Source: Erysipelothrix sp. HDW6C
GTDB taxonomy: Bacteria > Bacillota_I > Bacilli_A > Erysipelotrichales > Erysipelotrichaceae
Assembly: GCF_011299615.1 (NCBI RefSeq)
Contig: NZ_CP049861.1
Location: forward strand, 2,046,001-2,110,000
Direction: 5' to 3'
DNA: 64,000 nt
A model generated the notes under the pieces. That model did no database searches and was not told the DNA's origin. It saw only the letters and a list, made by a program, of their open reading frames with translations. Of this stretch, positions 45,004-54,265 are shown in pieces; the first letter of the stretch is position 1; each line of letters starts with the position of its first letter. The position numbers were made by a program, and so were the translations under genes.

Positions 45004-45567
45004 ATGAAACGAAAAAAGCGAAACCAACACGATACAATCAAACAACTCCTTGCCCTTGCGGTATGTGTTGTTGCTTTCTTCATTGTTCTCTTTACCTATG
45101 AATCTCACAAAGAGCCCAGTTCTGAGACGCAATTCATCACATCAATTGCGGATGCAGCAATTGTCTCTGGAAAAGACTCAGAAATTCTTCCCAGCATTAT
45201 TATTGCGCAAGCAATCCTTGAGTCAGAGTGGGGACGAAGTACTTTAAGCACTGATGCAAACAATTATTTTGGCATCAAAGGTTCCTACGAGGGTGCATCA
45301 GTCGAAGTTGCAACAACTGAATTTTATGATGATGTTGAACATGATATCTACGATGTATTTAAAGTCTATCCTTCAATTGAGGCCTCAATGCGCGATCATG
45401 CCCTACTTTTAACAACAGAAAATTACAGTTCAGTTCGTTCAGCAACCTCCTATACTGAAGCTGCCATTGCTCTACGAAACGCTGGCTACGCAACCGATCC
45501 CATGTACGCTGAAAAGCTAATTGATATTATTGAATCATACCGCCTCTTTATCTATGATACACAATGA
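45004..45567 (+). CDS. Membrane-anchored endo-beta-N-acetylglucosaminidase (GH73)
   Basis: 187 residues. One N-terminal membrane segment (about 14-32) after a KRKKR start, then a single GH73 domain with the catalytic Glu in AQAILESEWGRS (about 74) and YFGIKGS. Cleaves between GlcNAc and MurNAc in peptidoglycan on the outer face. Minimal length, without cell-wall-binding repeats, so it probably trims the wall near the membrane. AAAGGTGA ribosome site. Confidence 0.9.
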   Translation: MKRKKRNQHDTIKQLLALAVCVVAFFIVLFTYESHKEPSSETQFITSIADAAIVSGKDSEILPSIIIAQAILESEWGRSTLSTDANNYFGIKGSYEGASVEVATTEFYDDVEHDIYDVFKVYPSIEASMRDHALLLTTENYSSVRSATSYTEAAIALRNAGYATDPMYAEKLIDIIESYRLFIYDTQ

Positions 45568-45778
45568 CGCATCATTTATTTGTGTGTTGATTATTTAGTT
45601 TGTAATGAAATGTATGTTTTATGTAATGAACAGCCTTTTGTTCATATTTCTTTATAATATTTATAGATTATACGTCTTAAAGACCTAGTTTAGTGGATAT
45701 AAACGAGGGCTTTGTTATGATTAATAGGTAGGGTACGTGCATTTTAGTACCGAACTTTGAAATGGAGGACGTATTTTT

Positions 45779-48418
45779 ATGAAGAAAAAGTTCACAATTG
45801 GAATCTTTTCACTCGCGCTTGTATTGGGTTCTGTAATGGTTCCACTTATGGCGGAAGAAGCTGACATCGATTCCTTACCGGTCAACGATGTACAGGAGAG
45901 CATCGATGAAATTACAGAGGAAGTAACAACTGAAACAGTTGTAGATACTCCCGAAGTTGTCGAAGAAGAAGCAGTGGATGCTGCAGTGGATATACAAACG
46001 ATTGATGTACTTGACAACGAATCTATCAGTCCAGTCGTAGAAGCACCCGTTAAAACACCCCGTGCTACCACAATTGATGATTATGCTGGACTTGTCGCAG
46101 CACTTGCTAACGCACAAGGTGATGCAACACTTGTTATTAGCGGTGGGAGTCGAATTGTTTTAAACGATTCACTTAAAATCAATACTGCAAAAGTAACATC
46201 TCTTGAATTTGTTTCCAGTGATGGTACTGAAGTGGTGTTTATCAATGCAAAAGATAAAAAGCATTTGGAGACAACAGGGAATGGATCACTGAATCTAACC
46301 TTTACAAATGTTGTCTTAAGTGGAAATCGTGAAACGGGCTTAACAGGTGGTGGTATTGCAATCACATCATCAACAGGAAATCATATTATCAATGGTTTGG
46401 TAGTCCGTGAAAGTACTGCTAAAGGATGGGATGCTGGTATCTTGCAATATACTGCCCTTAATGGCGGGTCACTGAGTGTTGTGGACGCAACATTTACAGG
46501 CAATGTCATTCCCGATCGCAACAGTGCAAGTGCAGCTATTATTATGGTAGATCTTGCCAATGGCGCAAATGCTTCCTTTACAAACATTACAATGGATCGC
46601 AACGAAACTGTCAATCAAAATGGTGCAGCAATTGGATTCTATAATAAAGATGGCGTTGTCACTGTCGATGGTTTACATATATCCAATCACAAAGCCAGCA
46701 GCATGTCAGGTGGTATGAAGTATACAGGCTATACAACTTCAACACTAACACTAACAAACAGTAGTTTTAAAGATAACACTAATATTGAAGGAACGGCTGG
46801 TGCACTTAGCATCAAACAAACCGCACAATCCAATGTTTCAATTACAAACACAACCTTCACCAATAACTACGCACACCGTGGTGGTGGGGCAATCATGCTG
46901 AATGCTGATGGAAGTGCTACAACAACGACGCTTGATAATGTAACATTCGAAAACAACAAAGGGGGATTGATTGAATACAATCCCGAAACTGGCGAGCAAA
47001 CAGGACTTCCAAGTTCTGGTGGTGCGCTCAACATTGTACAATCATCCGGTAGAACGACACTTGTCATCAAAAACTCACGTTTCTTGAATAATACAGCTGT
47101 AACCGGTGGCGCTATTGCACTTAGCAATAATAATGGCGGAATCACCGATCTTACACTGGAAGACAGCATCTTGAGCGGAAATATTTCTGATTATCATGGT
47201 GGTGCAATTGATTTCAGTTATGGAACTGGCGAAAACATCCCCGGCCTCTTTACAATTCGCAACACCGAGATTACAAACAACACAGTAACCGGACGTGATA
47301 CCGGTCCTGGATACTACGAAGGTGGCTACGGTGGTGGTATCGCAATCACTGGCTACAAAGAGTATCCCGATGTTCTTGTATTGGATGGGGTAACATTCAA
47401 CAATAACACTTCGCTATACCCTGTGGTTTGGAACCTTAATGCTGAAAGTTCAAGCCTGTTGCAAACTTCATATCGTAACAATGTGACCGACACGACATTC
47501 AGTCAGTCATCTCATGCATTCCTTGCAGGATACAATAACGCATTTAACGGCGATGATGTCTATATTGATTATGATGGTATTGCATATTTTGATTTGAATC
47601 CCGAGACAATTGCAGATTTAGATCTCGAAAATTATACAGAAATGTCACATTATAATTTATCGTTTAAAAATGAGTTAATTCTTGAACCCATAACACCAAT
47701 CTCTGCAAATTATACATTCTTAGGTTGGTATAACGAAAGTGATGTACTGTGGGATTTCGCAACAACCAATCAAACAGAAACACATCAATATTTGCACGCA
47801 AAATGGGAACGCAAACCTGAACCTGTAGCTACATACAATGTTTCATTTGATTTAAATGGTGCAACATCTGCACAACCAGATGCACAAGCGTTAACAGCCG
47901 GAAGTACAGTTTCTCAACCGGTTCAACCAGTGCGTGATGGATTCACATTCCAAGGTTGGAGTACAACTCAAGATGGAAGTGTTGGCTTATGGAACTTCGC
48001 TACAGATACAACGCCTTCAAGTAACATGACACTCTTTGCGCAATGGAAACCTATTGCGACAACATCATACAATGTATCGTTCAACTTAAATGGTGGCGAC
48101 GGTATTGCGCCAGCATCGCAAGTCATTGATGCAGGCGCATGGGTAAGTCAACCGTTCACAGTATCCCGTAATGGGTACACGTTTATCGGATGGAGCCAAA
48201 ACGCTCAGCCAGGAAGTCCTCTTTGGGATTTCAAAACAATGACCGTAAGTTCTGACATGGTACTCTATGCACAGTGGCAACCTGTCACACCAACACAACC
48301 AACGACACCCGAAAAACTTCCAAGTACAGGATATTCAAATGGACTTCCAATATTCGGATTACTGACAATTGCAACAGGACTTAGTGTTCTTGCATTGAAA
48401 CGTCGTAAAAACAATTAA
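45779..48418 (+). CDS. LPSTG-anchored beta-helix surface protein with InlB-type repeats
   Basis: 879 residues. Signal peptide (1-25), an acidic linker rich in Val, Glu and Thr (about 26-100), a right-handed parallel beta-helix (about 105-620) seen as repeated ladders of NxTF/NTS and GGA(I/L) turns (GGGAIML, SGGALNI, TGGAIAL, HGGAIDF), a degenerate InlB repeat (about 630-680), two complete ones (about 685-760 and 765-835), then LPSTG, a hydrophobic stretch and KRRKNN. Sortase-anchored. Beta-helix folds often bind or cleave polysaccharide; no catalytic residues are identified, so adhesin or glycan binder. Confidence 0.85.
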   Translation: MKKKFTIGIFSLALVLGSVMVPLMAEEADIDSLPVNDVQESIDEITEEVTTETVVDTPEVVEEEAVDAAVDIQTIDVLDNESISPVVEAPVKTPRATTIDDYAGLVAALANAQGDATLVISGGSRIVLNDSLKINTAKVTSLEFVSSDGTEVVFINAKDKKHLETTGNGSLNLTFTNVVLSGNRETGLTGGGIAITSSTGNHIINGLVVRESTAKGWDAGILQYTALNGGSLSVVDATFTGNVIPDRNSASAAIIMVDLANGANASFTNITMDRNETVNQNGAAIGFYNKDGVVTVDGLHISNHKASSMSGGMKYTGYTTSTLTLTNSSFKDNTNIEGTAGALSIKQTAQSNVSITNTTFTNNYAHRGGGAIMLNADGSATTTTLDNVTFENNKGGLIEYNPETGEQTGLPSSGGALNIVQSSGRTTLVIKNSRFLNNTAVTGGAIALSNNNGGITDLTLEDSILSGNISDYHGGAIDFSYGTGENIPGLFTIRNTEITNNTVTGRDTGPGYYEGGYGGGIAITGYKEYPDVLVLDGVTFNNNTSLYPVVWNLNAESSSLLQTSYRNNVTDTTFSQSSHAFLAGYNNAFNGDDVYIDYDGIAYFDLNPETIADLDLENYTEMSHYNLSFKNELILEPITPISANYTFLGWYNESDVLWDFATTNQTETHQYLHAKWERKPEPVATYNVSFDLNGATSAQPDAQALTAGSTVSQPVQPVRDGFTFQGWSTTQDGSVGLWNFATDTTPSSNMTLFAQWKPIATTSYNVSFNLNGGDGIAPASQVIDAGAWVSQPFTVSRNGYTFIGWSQNAQPGSPLWDFKTMTVSSDMVLYAQWQPVTPTQPTTPEKLPSTGYSNGLPIFGLLTIATGLSVLALKRRKNN

Positions 48419-48438
48419 CCAGGCATGGCCTGGTTTTT
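48417..48438 (+). terminator. Terminator of the beta-helix surface protein
   Basis: AACCAGGC/GCCTGGTT with a 3-base loop and T run, starting inside the stop codon. Confidence 0.85.
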
Positions 48439-48455
48439 CTTTTGGCAAGAAAAAA

Positions 48456-48475
48456 AGAACTCCCAAGGGAGTTCT
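48456..48475 (-). terminator. Terminator overlapping the ABC exporter stop
   Basis: AGAACTCCC/GGGAGTTCT around two bases, with T run on the minus strand; the inner pairs open to form the loop. It overlaps the stop at 48474. Confidence 0.75.
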
Positions 48476-50225
48476 AAGATTCAAAAACAAATTGATTCTC
48501 ATAGAGTTCAGCATAATGTTGTTTTGCTGCTAAAAGTTCGTCATGCGTACCTTCTTCTATGATACGACCATGTTGTAAGACAACAATCTTATCTGCTTCA
48601 AGGATCGTTTTCAGACGGTGAGCAATTACAAAGCTTGTTCTACCTTTTGTAACTTCATCCATCGCTTTTTGGATTTGATGTTCAGTTACCGTATCAACAT
48701 TGCTTGTTGCCTCATCGAGAATGAGTAAATCTGGATCGACAATCATTGTACGAGCAATACTAATCAATTGTTTTTGACCAACACTCATACGACTGTTGCT
48801 TTCGCTGACGATTGTTTCGTAACCATCTTCAAGCGTCATAATAAATTCATGAATATGAGCGCGTTTTGCAGCAGACTCTACAGCCTCCTGGCTTGCCTCA
48901 GGATATCCAAAGGCTATATTCTCACGAATCGTTCCTGTAAACAGAACAGAATCCTGAAGGACAATCCCAACATTTTTACGCAAACTCGGCAATGATATAT
49001 TGCGAATATCGCGGCCATCAAATGAGATAACCCCTTTCTCGACATCGTAAAAGCGATTGAGAAGATTCATGATCGTAGTTTTACCAGAACCCGTATGGCC
49101 TACCAACGCAACCATTTGCCCTCGTGCAGCGGATATGTTGATGTTTTGTAGTACAGGTTCACCAGCGTCGTATTCGAAGCTTACATTGTCAAGAACAACC
49201 GTTCCCTCAATGCCATCAATCGTCACAACATCAGGACGGTCCACTTCATCCGTTTCCTTCAGAATTTCAAGAATTCGGTTAGCACCCGTTACGGCCAATT
49301 GGATTTGCGTGAATTGTGATGCGAGTTGCGATAGTGGTTGGTAAATCATTCGAACATATTGTGTATAGAGAAACAGTGTTCCCGCCGCATCCGAAATTGG
49401 CAAGCGTCCTTCCAATGTCATCCACGCACAGTAGAAGATAACAATCCCAGTTGTAATCATGGACAACCCTTGCAATGTTGGAAACAGAATATTGGAATAG
49501 AGTTGACCTTTAAATGTTGCTTGGTACAAGTTCTCATTGTATTCAACAAACTCTTTTTTGGTCTCTTCTTGAAGTCCGTTGGCGATAATAAGTTTTTGGC
49601 CAGAAAAACGCTCGTCGGCAAATCCATTTAGTTCCCCAACACGTTTTTGTTGGATTGTGACATATTTCTTTGCTTTAAGAATAATCTTCACAGCAACAAA
49701 CACAATAATTGGCGATGTTGATAACACAACCAAAGAGAGTTCCAAACCATTCATCATCATTAAGACGAGTGTTGTCCCCAACATAACAATGTTGGACATA
49801 ATCTCATGAATCGATTGGTTGAGTGTATTTGATATATTGTCGAGATCACTGGTGAATCGAGCGAGTATATCCCCATCATTAGACTTATCAAAGAACCGAA
49901 TTGGTAACCTTTCAAGTTTCGCAAAGAGGTCTTTACGCATTTCATGTGTTGCATCTCCAGCAATTTGCGACATAAAAATATTTTGGACGACGCCAAATAA
50001 CCATGATAAGATTGCAAACAAACCCAGTGTGAGTACGGTTGTCTCAAAAGCAGATTTGTCAGCAAATCCCATGATGAAGGCACCCAACTCATTAATACCG
50101 TCACTGATGATATCAGGCATGCGAACAACAAAATATGTGCTAACGAAAACTCCGATGAGGACCAAGAGTAATTTAAACTTAAACTTTTTAAGATAGTTCC
50201 AGAAATATTGGATTGAATTATTCAT
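48474..50225 (-). CDS. ABC exporter subunit, catalytically competent half
   Basis: 583 residues: six-segment membrane domain (about 15-310) and ATPase domain (about 340-575). Walker A GHTGSGKTT, Walker B LLILDEATS with catalytic Glu, H loop VIAHRL; the signature is MSVGQ rather than LSGGQ. Paired with the upstream half transporter, which has a complete signature and a weaker Walker B, it forms a heterodimeric exporter of TM287/288 or BmrCD type with one active site. Substrates of such pairs are drugs or lipids. GGAGGAGG ribosome site; 11 bases after the partner. Confidence 0.93.
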   Translation of the reverse strand: MNNSIQYFWNYLKKFKFKLLLVLIGVFVSTYFVVRMPDIISDGINELGAFIMGFADKSAFETTVLTLGLFAILSWLFGVVQNIFMSQIAGDATHEMRKDLFAKLERLPIRFFDKSNDGDILARFTSDLDNISNTLNQSIHEIMSNIVMLGTTLVLMMMNGLELSLVVLSTSPIIVFVAVKIILKAKKYVTIQQKRVGELNGFADERFSGQKLIIANGLQEETKKEFVEYNENLYQATFKGQLYSNILFPTLQGLSMITTGIVIFYCAWMTLEGRLPISDAAGTLFLYTQYVRMIYQPLSQLASQFTQIQLAVTGANRILEILKETDEVDRPDVVTIDGIEGTVVLDNVSFEYDAGEPVLQNINISAARGQMVALVGHTGSGKTTIMNLLNRFYDVEKGVISFDGRDIRNISLPSLRKNVGIVLQDSVLFTGTIRENIAFGYPEASQEAVESAAKRAHIHEFIMTLEDGYETIVSESNSRMSVGQKQLISIARTMIVDPDLLILDEATSNVDTVTEHQIQKAMDEVTKGRTSFVIAHRLKTILEADKIVVLQHGRIIEEGTHDELLAAKQHYAELYENQFVFES

Positions 50226-50236
50226 AGTGCCTCCTC

Positions 50237-51979
50237 CTATAACGCTTCCGTTAGAAATGTGTCATCTAACATGGCGCGTCCTTTTTGTGTTTCATAGATT
50301 TCTTGATAGACCGGTGAAGTCTCTAACAATTCGCGGTGTGTACCTTGTTGCACAAGGCGGCCTTCGTCAAGCACAAGAATTTTATCAGCATGAACAACTG
50401 AAGATATTTTTTGTGAGACAATAACTTTTGTCGTTTGACCCATTTCTGCTTTGAGTGCATCTTTTACATTTTTTTCTGACTTAGCATCCAAAGCACTTGT
50501 ACTGTCGTCAAGAATAAGAATATTCGGATTTCCTACAATACCGCGCGCGATTGAGATGCGTTGTTTTTGACCCCCAGAGAAGTTTGCCCCACGTTGGAAC
50601 ACTTCGGCATCAAATCCATCTTTTTCGTGTTCAATAAACTCCATTGCTTGAGCAATCGCAGCAGCATGTTTCATTTCTTCCAGTGTTGCATCTTTCTTAC
50701 CTTGGCGAATGTTGTCAGCAATGGTTCCTGAAAAGAGCGTCGGACGTTGTAAAACGAGTGATACATTTTTACGCAGTTCATCCTCACTAATCGTTTTGAG
50801 ATCATGATTATCAACGGTTACAATACCTGTTGATGGATCATAAATACGTGCAATCAATTGCACAAGTGTCGATTTTCCAGACCCTGTCGCCCCAACAATC
50901 CCCAGTGTTTCACCATGGTTGATTTCAAAGTTAATGTCTTCAAGTGTTGGGTGATCCAATTCATCATAGGTAAACGATACATTTTCAAATTTAATGCTTC
51001 CCGATGTAAGCTTGGTGTCATTAACCTCATATGTCATATCAACCTCAGTATCGAGGACTTCTTGAATACGTTTTAATGATACAAACGCACGTGAAGAGAA
51101 ACTTACCATCATCCCACCGATCATCAACGACATCATAATCATAACAATATAGTTGATAAACTTAATTGCGTTTCCTAAAACAGCCGGTGTCAAATTGGTC
51201 ATGTTACCAATAAACATCATAATAACCGCAGATCCCCCATCCATAATAAGGAAGAAGGAAGGCATAAGAATACTAAATACAAATCCAACACCAATAATTT
51301 CTTTTGTTAGACGTTTGCTCTCTCCCGTAAACTTTTCAATTTCACTATCTTCTTGAACAAAGGACTTCACAACGCGCATTCCGGTAAAATTCTCTTTAGC
51401 GATGGCGTTAATTTTTTCAATTAATTGTTGCATGCGTCCAAATTTTGGTCCCATAATTCCAAATGATACCATGACCATAAAGATAACCAAGAACATAATT
51501 ACCAATACAATCCACCATAATTCTGGCATCGCCATCATGGCAAGTATGAGACTCCCCACAAACATAACCGGAATTCGTGTCAGTGATTGCAGAATAATCA
51601 TGACTAAGCTTTGCGCTTGTTGTGAGTCATTGACCAATCTTACGACAAGGTTACTTGCAGAGAATTTCTCAATATTGCTGTAAGAAAACTCCTGCACTTT
51701 ATCAAAAACATCATTACGGATATCAGAACCCGTACGCTGTGCCATTCGCGCAGCAATGATTGTATTAATGATCCCCGCGGCAAATCCTGCAACAGCGAGC
51801 CCAATCATGATGAGGCCTTGTGTTGTTATTTGGTCTGTATCATTGGCAACAATTGCTTGAATGATATCAGACATAATTGTCGGTTGAATCAGCTGGCTTG
51901 TAACAGAGATTCCGACAAGTATAAAGGAAAAAACAATTGACCATTTATACTTTTTTAGATACTTCATAATTAATTTCAT
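50237..51979 (-). CDS. ABC exporter subunit with degenerate catalytic site
   Basis: 580 residues: membrane domain then ATPase. Walker A GATGSGKST and signature SGGQKQRIS are normal, but Walker B is ILILDDSTS (Asp in place of catalytic Glu) and the switch His is Gln (VIVSQKIS). These changes are the mark of the non-hydrolysing partner in heterodimeric exporters, and fit the intact site in the downstream subunit. Start ATG at 51979 with AAGGGG. First gene of the pair. Confidence 0.93.
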   Translation of the reverse strand: MKLIMKYLKKYKWSIVFSFILVGISVTSQLIQPTIMSDIIQAIVANDTDQITTQGLIMIGLAVAGFAAGIINTIIAARMAQRTGSDIRNDVFDKVQEFSYSNIEKFSASNLVVRLVNDSQQAQSLVMIILQSLTRIPVMFVGSLILAMMAMPELWWIVLVIMFLVIFMVMVSFGIMGPKFGRMQQLIEKINAIAKENFTGMRVVKSFVQEDSEIEKFTGESKRLTKEIIGVGFVFSILMPSFFLIMDGGSAVIMMFIGNMTNLTPAVLGNAIKFINYIVMIMMSLMIGGMMVSFSSRAFVSLKRIQEVLDTEVDMTYEVNDTKLTSGSIKFENVSFTYDELDHPTLEDINFEINHGETLGIVGATGSGKSTLVQLIARIYDPSTGIVTVDNHDLKTISEDELRKNVSLVLQRPTLFSGTIADNIRQGKKDATLEEMKHAAAIAQAMEFIEHEKDGFDAEVFQRGANFSGGQKQRISIARGIVGNPNILILDDSTSALDAKSEKNVKDALKAEMGQTTKVIVSQKISSVVHADKILVLDEGRLVQQGTHRELLETSPVYQEIYETQKGRAMLDDTFLTEAL

Positions 51980-52127
51980 AGGTAGCCCCTTTCGCGGAAT
52001 CGCACCCCATACGACATCCTCTTTTTTGCATCTAGGGTCTATTATACAGAAGTTATTTTTTATTGTGAAGTTTGATGCTAAGATGCAATATATTCCCGCT
52101 AAGTTGCAACTTTCTTTTGATTGAAAA

Positions 52128-52147
52128 TGACACCCTATTGGGTGTCA
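52128..52147 (-). terminator. Terminator overlapping the oxidoreductase stop
   Basis: TGACACCC/GGGTGTCA with a 4-base loop and TTTTC on the minus strand. It includes the stop codon at 52135. Confidence 0.75.
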
Positions 52148-53145
52148 AGAATGTTCATGTTAAGTTGGGTTAATTCAAGGAGTGATTCAACATCGATAAC
52201 ATCCGCAATCGTTATCAATCCTCGCTTTAAGGGCGCACTTACCATGCGTCTTGCGATAAGTGTAGCAACATCACCTGTAAATTGTGCTTCATCCGAACCA
52301 ACGACACTTATTTCATGGTGCCCACCTTGGATGCTGACTGCAAAGAGGTCCGATCCGACAACGGGACGCTTCATAGCACCTTGAATCAGATTGCGCATCC
52401 ACGTGGTTGTGGCAATGCGTATGAGTCCTGTTGTGCTAAGGGCATGAACAACCCAGGTTGCAAATCCCATATCAAACCCAAGTTTGGTTTTGATATTCTT
52501 ATCAGCGAACTCACGTTGGAGCATAAACTGATCTGCAAAATTAAAGTTGTAGGACTTGTATTTGCTGTTCGCAATTACAACCCGACCTCCTTCTTTAAAT
52601 GGCGTTAAGCGTTGATCTTGCCATTGATATTCTGTTACGAGGTTATCAATTGTCCATGTGATTGCCGCATCGCCATGTTTATCTCCCAACCCAAGAATGA
52701 TGTGAACATCAATATCCTTTACTTCAGGATACATACCAATAAAGTGATGGGTCAACAAATTGGTAAGGCCTGGTGCAAGTCCCACTCCAAAAATATACGT
52801 CCCTTTTTGTGATAGGGGTAATTGTGCAACTCTTTCGATGTACGTACTATTTGCAGTTACGTCCATATAATTAAGACCATGGTTATCACAATATTCTATC
52901 AACTGGGTATCCTCTTGATCAATACATACAATCATATGGGCCACATCTTCAAGAAGTGCTTCATCTAAAGGTTGGTTTATATCCATAACGCGTACTTCTG
53001 CTTCAAGTCGTTGTTGATTGAGGAAGTCATGAATTCTCGCTTCATTTCTACCCACCAATATGATTTTTTCACCCCTAAGGGCATTACTAATATGACGCCC
53101 AACATGTCCATGGCCGCCAACAATCATAATCTTATCTCGTTTCAT
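52135..53145 (-). CDS. Saccharopine dehydrogenase-like NAD(P)-binding oxidoreductase
   Basis: 336 residues. Rossmann start KIMIVGGHGHVGRHI (GGxGxxG-type), strand-end IILVGRNEAR, then FGVGLAPGLTNLL, the saccharopine-dehydrogenase pattern of binding and catalytic domains. Members reduce or oxidise varied carbonyl/imine compounds; substrate unknown. Downstream of a MarR regulator by 12 bases, so probably induced by that regulator's ligand. GAGGGAATGT ribosome site. Confidence 0.8.
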   Translation of the reverse strand: MKRDKIMIVGGHGHVGRHISNALRGEKIILVGRNEARIHDFLNQQRLEAEVRVMDINQPLDEALLEDVAHMIVCIDQEDTQLIEYCDNHGLNYMDVTANSTYIERVAQLPLSQKGTYIFGVGLAPGLTNLLTHHFIGMYPEVKDIDVHIILGLGDKHGDAAITWTIDNLVTEYQWQDQRLTPFKEGGRVVIANSKYKSYNFNFADQFMLQREFADKNIKTKLGFDMGFATWVVHALSTTGLIRIATTTWMRNLIQGAMKRPVVGSDLFAVSIQGGHHEISVVGSDEAQFTGDVATLIARRMVSAPLKRGLITIADVIDVESLLELTQLNMNILDTQ

Positions 53146-53157
53146 ACATTCCCTCTT

Positions 53158-53598
53158 TTAACGGTATTGCGTATCAATATCATGCAAAGCGTCCAATAGA
53201 ACATCAAGTCCTTTTTCAAAACCCGCCTGCTCTGTTTCACTCAATGATTCTCGCAGTTTCTGTTGTAAATCATGGTGAATTTGCAAGTGACACTCATAGT
53301 AATGATTCCCCAATTCTGTGAGTGTGAGCACTTTACTGCGCTTGTCTTTTTCAGATGGTGATTGCATAATCAAATCGCTTTTCGTAAGCGTTTTAACAAC
53401 TTGTGATACTGCTCCTTTACTAATAGATAACACGTTCCCAATCTCTTGAGCCGTTATCTGTTTGGCATCTCCTATTGTCTGAATAATATGCAACTCACTT
53501 GGTGTAATTGAACCATAACCCGGCACATGAATTCGTGTCCGTTCTTGTTCTCGCAATTTAAGGATTACACTCCCAATTCTATCATTTAACGTTTTCAT
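53158..53598 (-). CDS. MarR-family transcriptional regulator
   Basis: 146 residues. Winged helix with helix-turn-helix ITAQEIGNVLSISKGAVSQVVKTL and wing SPSEKDKRSKVLTLTELG, typical MarR. No ribosome site is seen before the ATG at 53598 and the predicted transcript start is only about 10 bases away, so it may be poorly translated or leaderless. A near-perfect palindrome covers the -10. Probably represses itself and the downstream oxidoreductase. Confidence 0.92.
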   Translation of the reverse strand: MKTLNDRIGSVILKLREQERTRIHVPGYGSITPSELHIIQTIGDAKQITAQEIGNVLSISKGAVSQVVKTLTKSDLIMQSPSEKDKRSKVLTLTELGNHYYECHLQIHHDLQQKLRESLSETEQAGFEKGLDVLLDALHDIDTQYR

Positions 53599-53603
53599 AA
53601 ATT

Positions 53604-53622
53604 TAGTTTAGCAACTATACTA
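53604..53622 (-). promoter_or_regulatory. Probable MarR operator over the -10
   Basis: TAGTTTAG-CAA-CTATACTA, an 8-3-8 inverted repeat with one mismatch; the -10 TATAGT (53614-53619, minus) lies inside it. Confidence 0.55.
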
Positions 53623-53681
53623 TTTTATTTCAAGGACTTCGCTCTCGAAATATATTATAATAAGTCTAGCGAGGTAACACT

Positions 53682-54200
53682 ATGCGACACATTGCACTTT
53701 TAAGAGGTATTAATGTTGGCGGTAAAAATAAGGTTCCCATGGATTTCTTAAAATCCTTGTGTGAATCCCTGGGTTATACACAGATTAAAACCTATATTAA
53801 TTCTGGGAATATAATTTTTGATACCGATGATTCCGATGCTAGCAAGAGAATTCATGATGGTATTTTACAGGAACTCAACTTAGATATAATTGTACATGTA
53901 ATTTCTGCATCCCAATTGGCTGCAGTACATGCATTGCTTGAAGATCACTGGGTAACTGATAAAACTGTACTCACAGATGTCATGTTTGTTATAGACCCCA
54001 CTATGGACATGGAAATGCCCTGTGTAGAGGGTATCGATACTATCATAAAACATCCTGATGCAATTATATGGCACCTAAATCGTGCCGATTATCCGCGTAG
54101 TGGTGTTGTAAAACTGATGCGATCGCCTGTCTACAAGAATGTTACAGTTCGAAACGCCAATACCGTACGGGCCATCTATGCGCTTGTAAATGAAACATAA
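53682..54200 (+). CDS. DUF1697-family protein
   Basis: 172 residues beginning with the family signature MRHIALLRGINVGGKNK and TYINSGNIIF; the end RSPVYKNVTVRN-type motif also fits. DUF1697 is a small ferredoxin-like domain of unknown function in many bacteria. TATAAT at 53656-53661 and GAGGTAAC upstream. Single gene. Confidence 0.9.
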   Translation: MRHIALLRGINVGGKNKVPMDFLKSLCESLGYTQIKTYINSGNIIFDTDDSDASKRIHDGILQELNLDIIVHVISASQLAAVHALLEDHWVTDKTVLTDVMFVIDPTMDMEMPCVEGIDTIIKHPDAIIWHLNRADYPRSGVVKLMRSPVYKNVTVRNANTVRAIYALVNET

Positions 54201-54212
54201 ACATAAAAAAAG

Positions 54213-54258
54213 CCCACAATGCACAATCACGATAATCTATCGTGAAGCACATTGTGGG
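54213..54258. terminator. Two-tier bidirectional terminator
   Basis: An outer stem CCCACAATG/CATTGTGGG encloses an inner stem CACGATA/TATCGTG. A and T runs flank both sides; it separates the convergent DUF1697 and permease genes. Confidence 0.85.
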
Positions 54259-54265
54259 TTTTTGT

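Noticed and set aside
45568-45778. Promoter assignment before the beta-helix surface protein
   Set aside because: Several TATAAT-like words occur but none has a properly spaced -35, so none is assigned.
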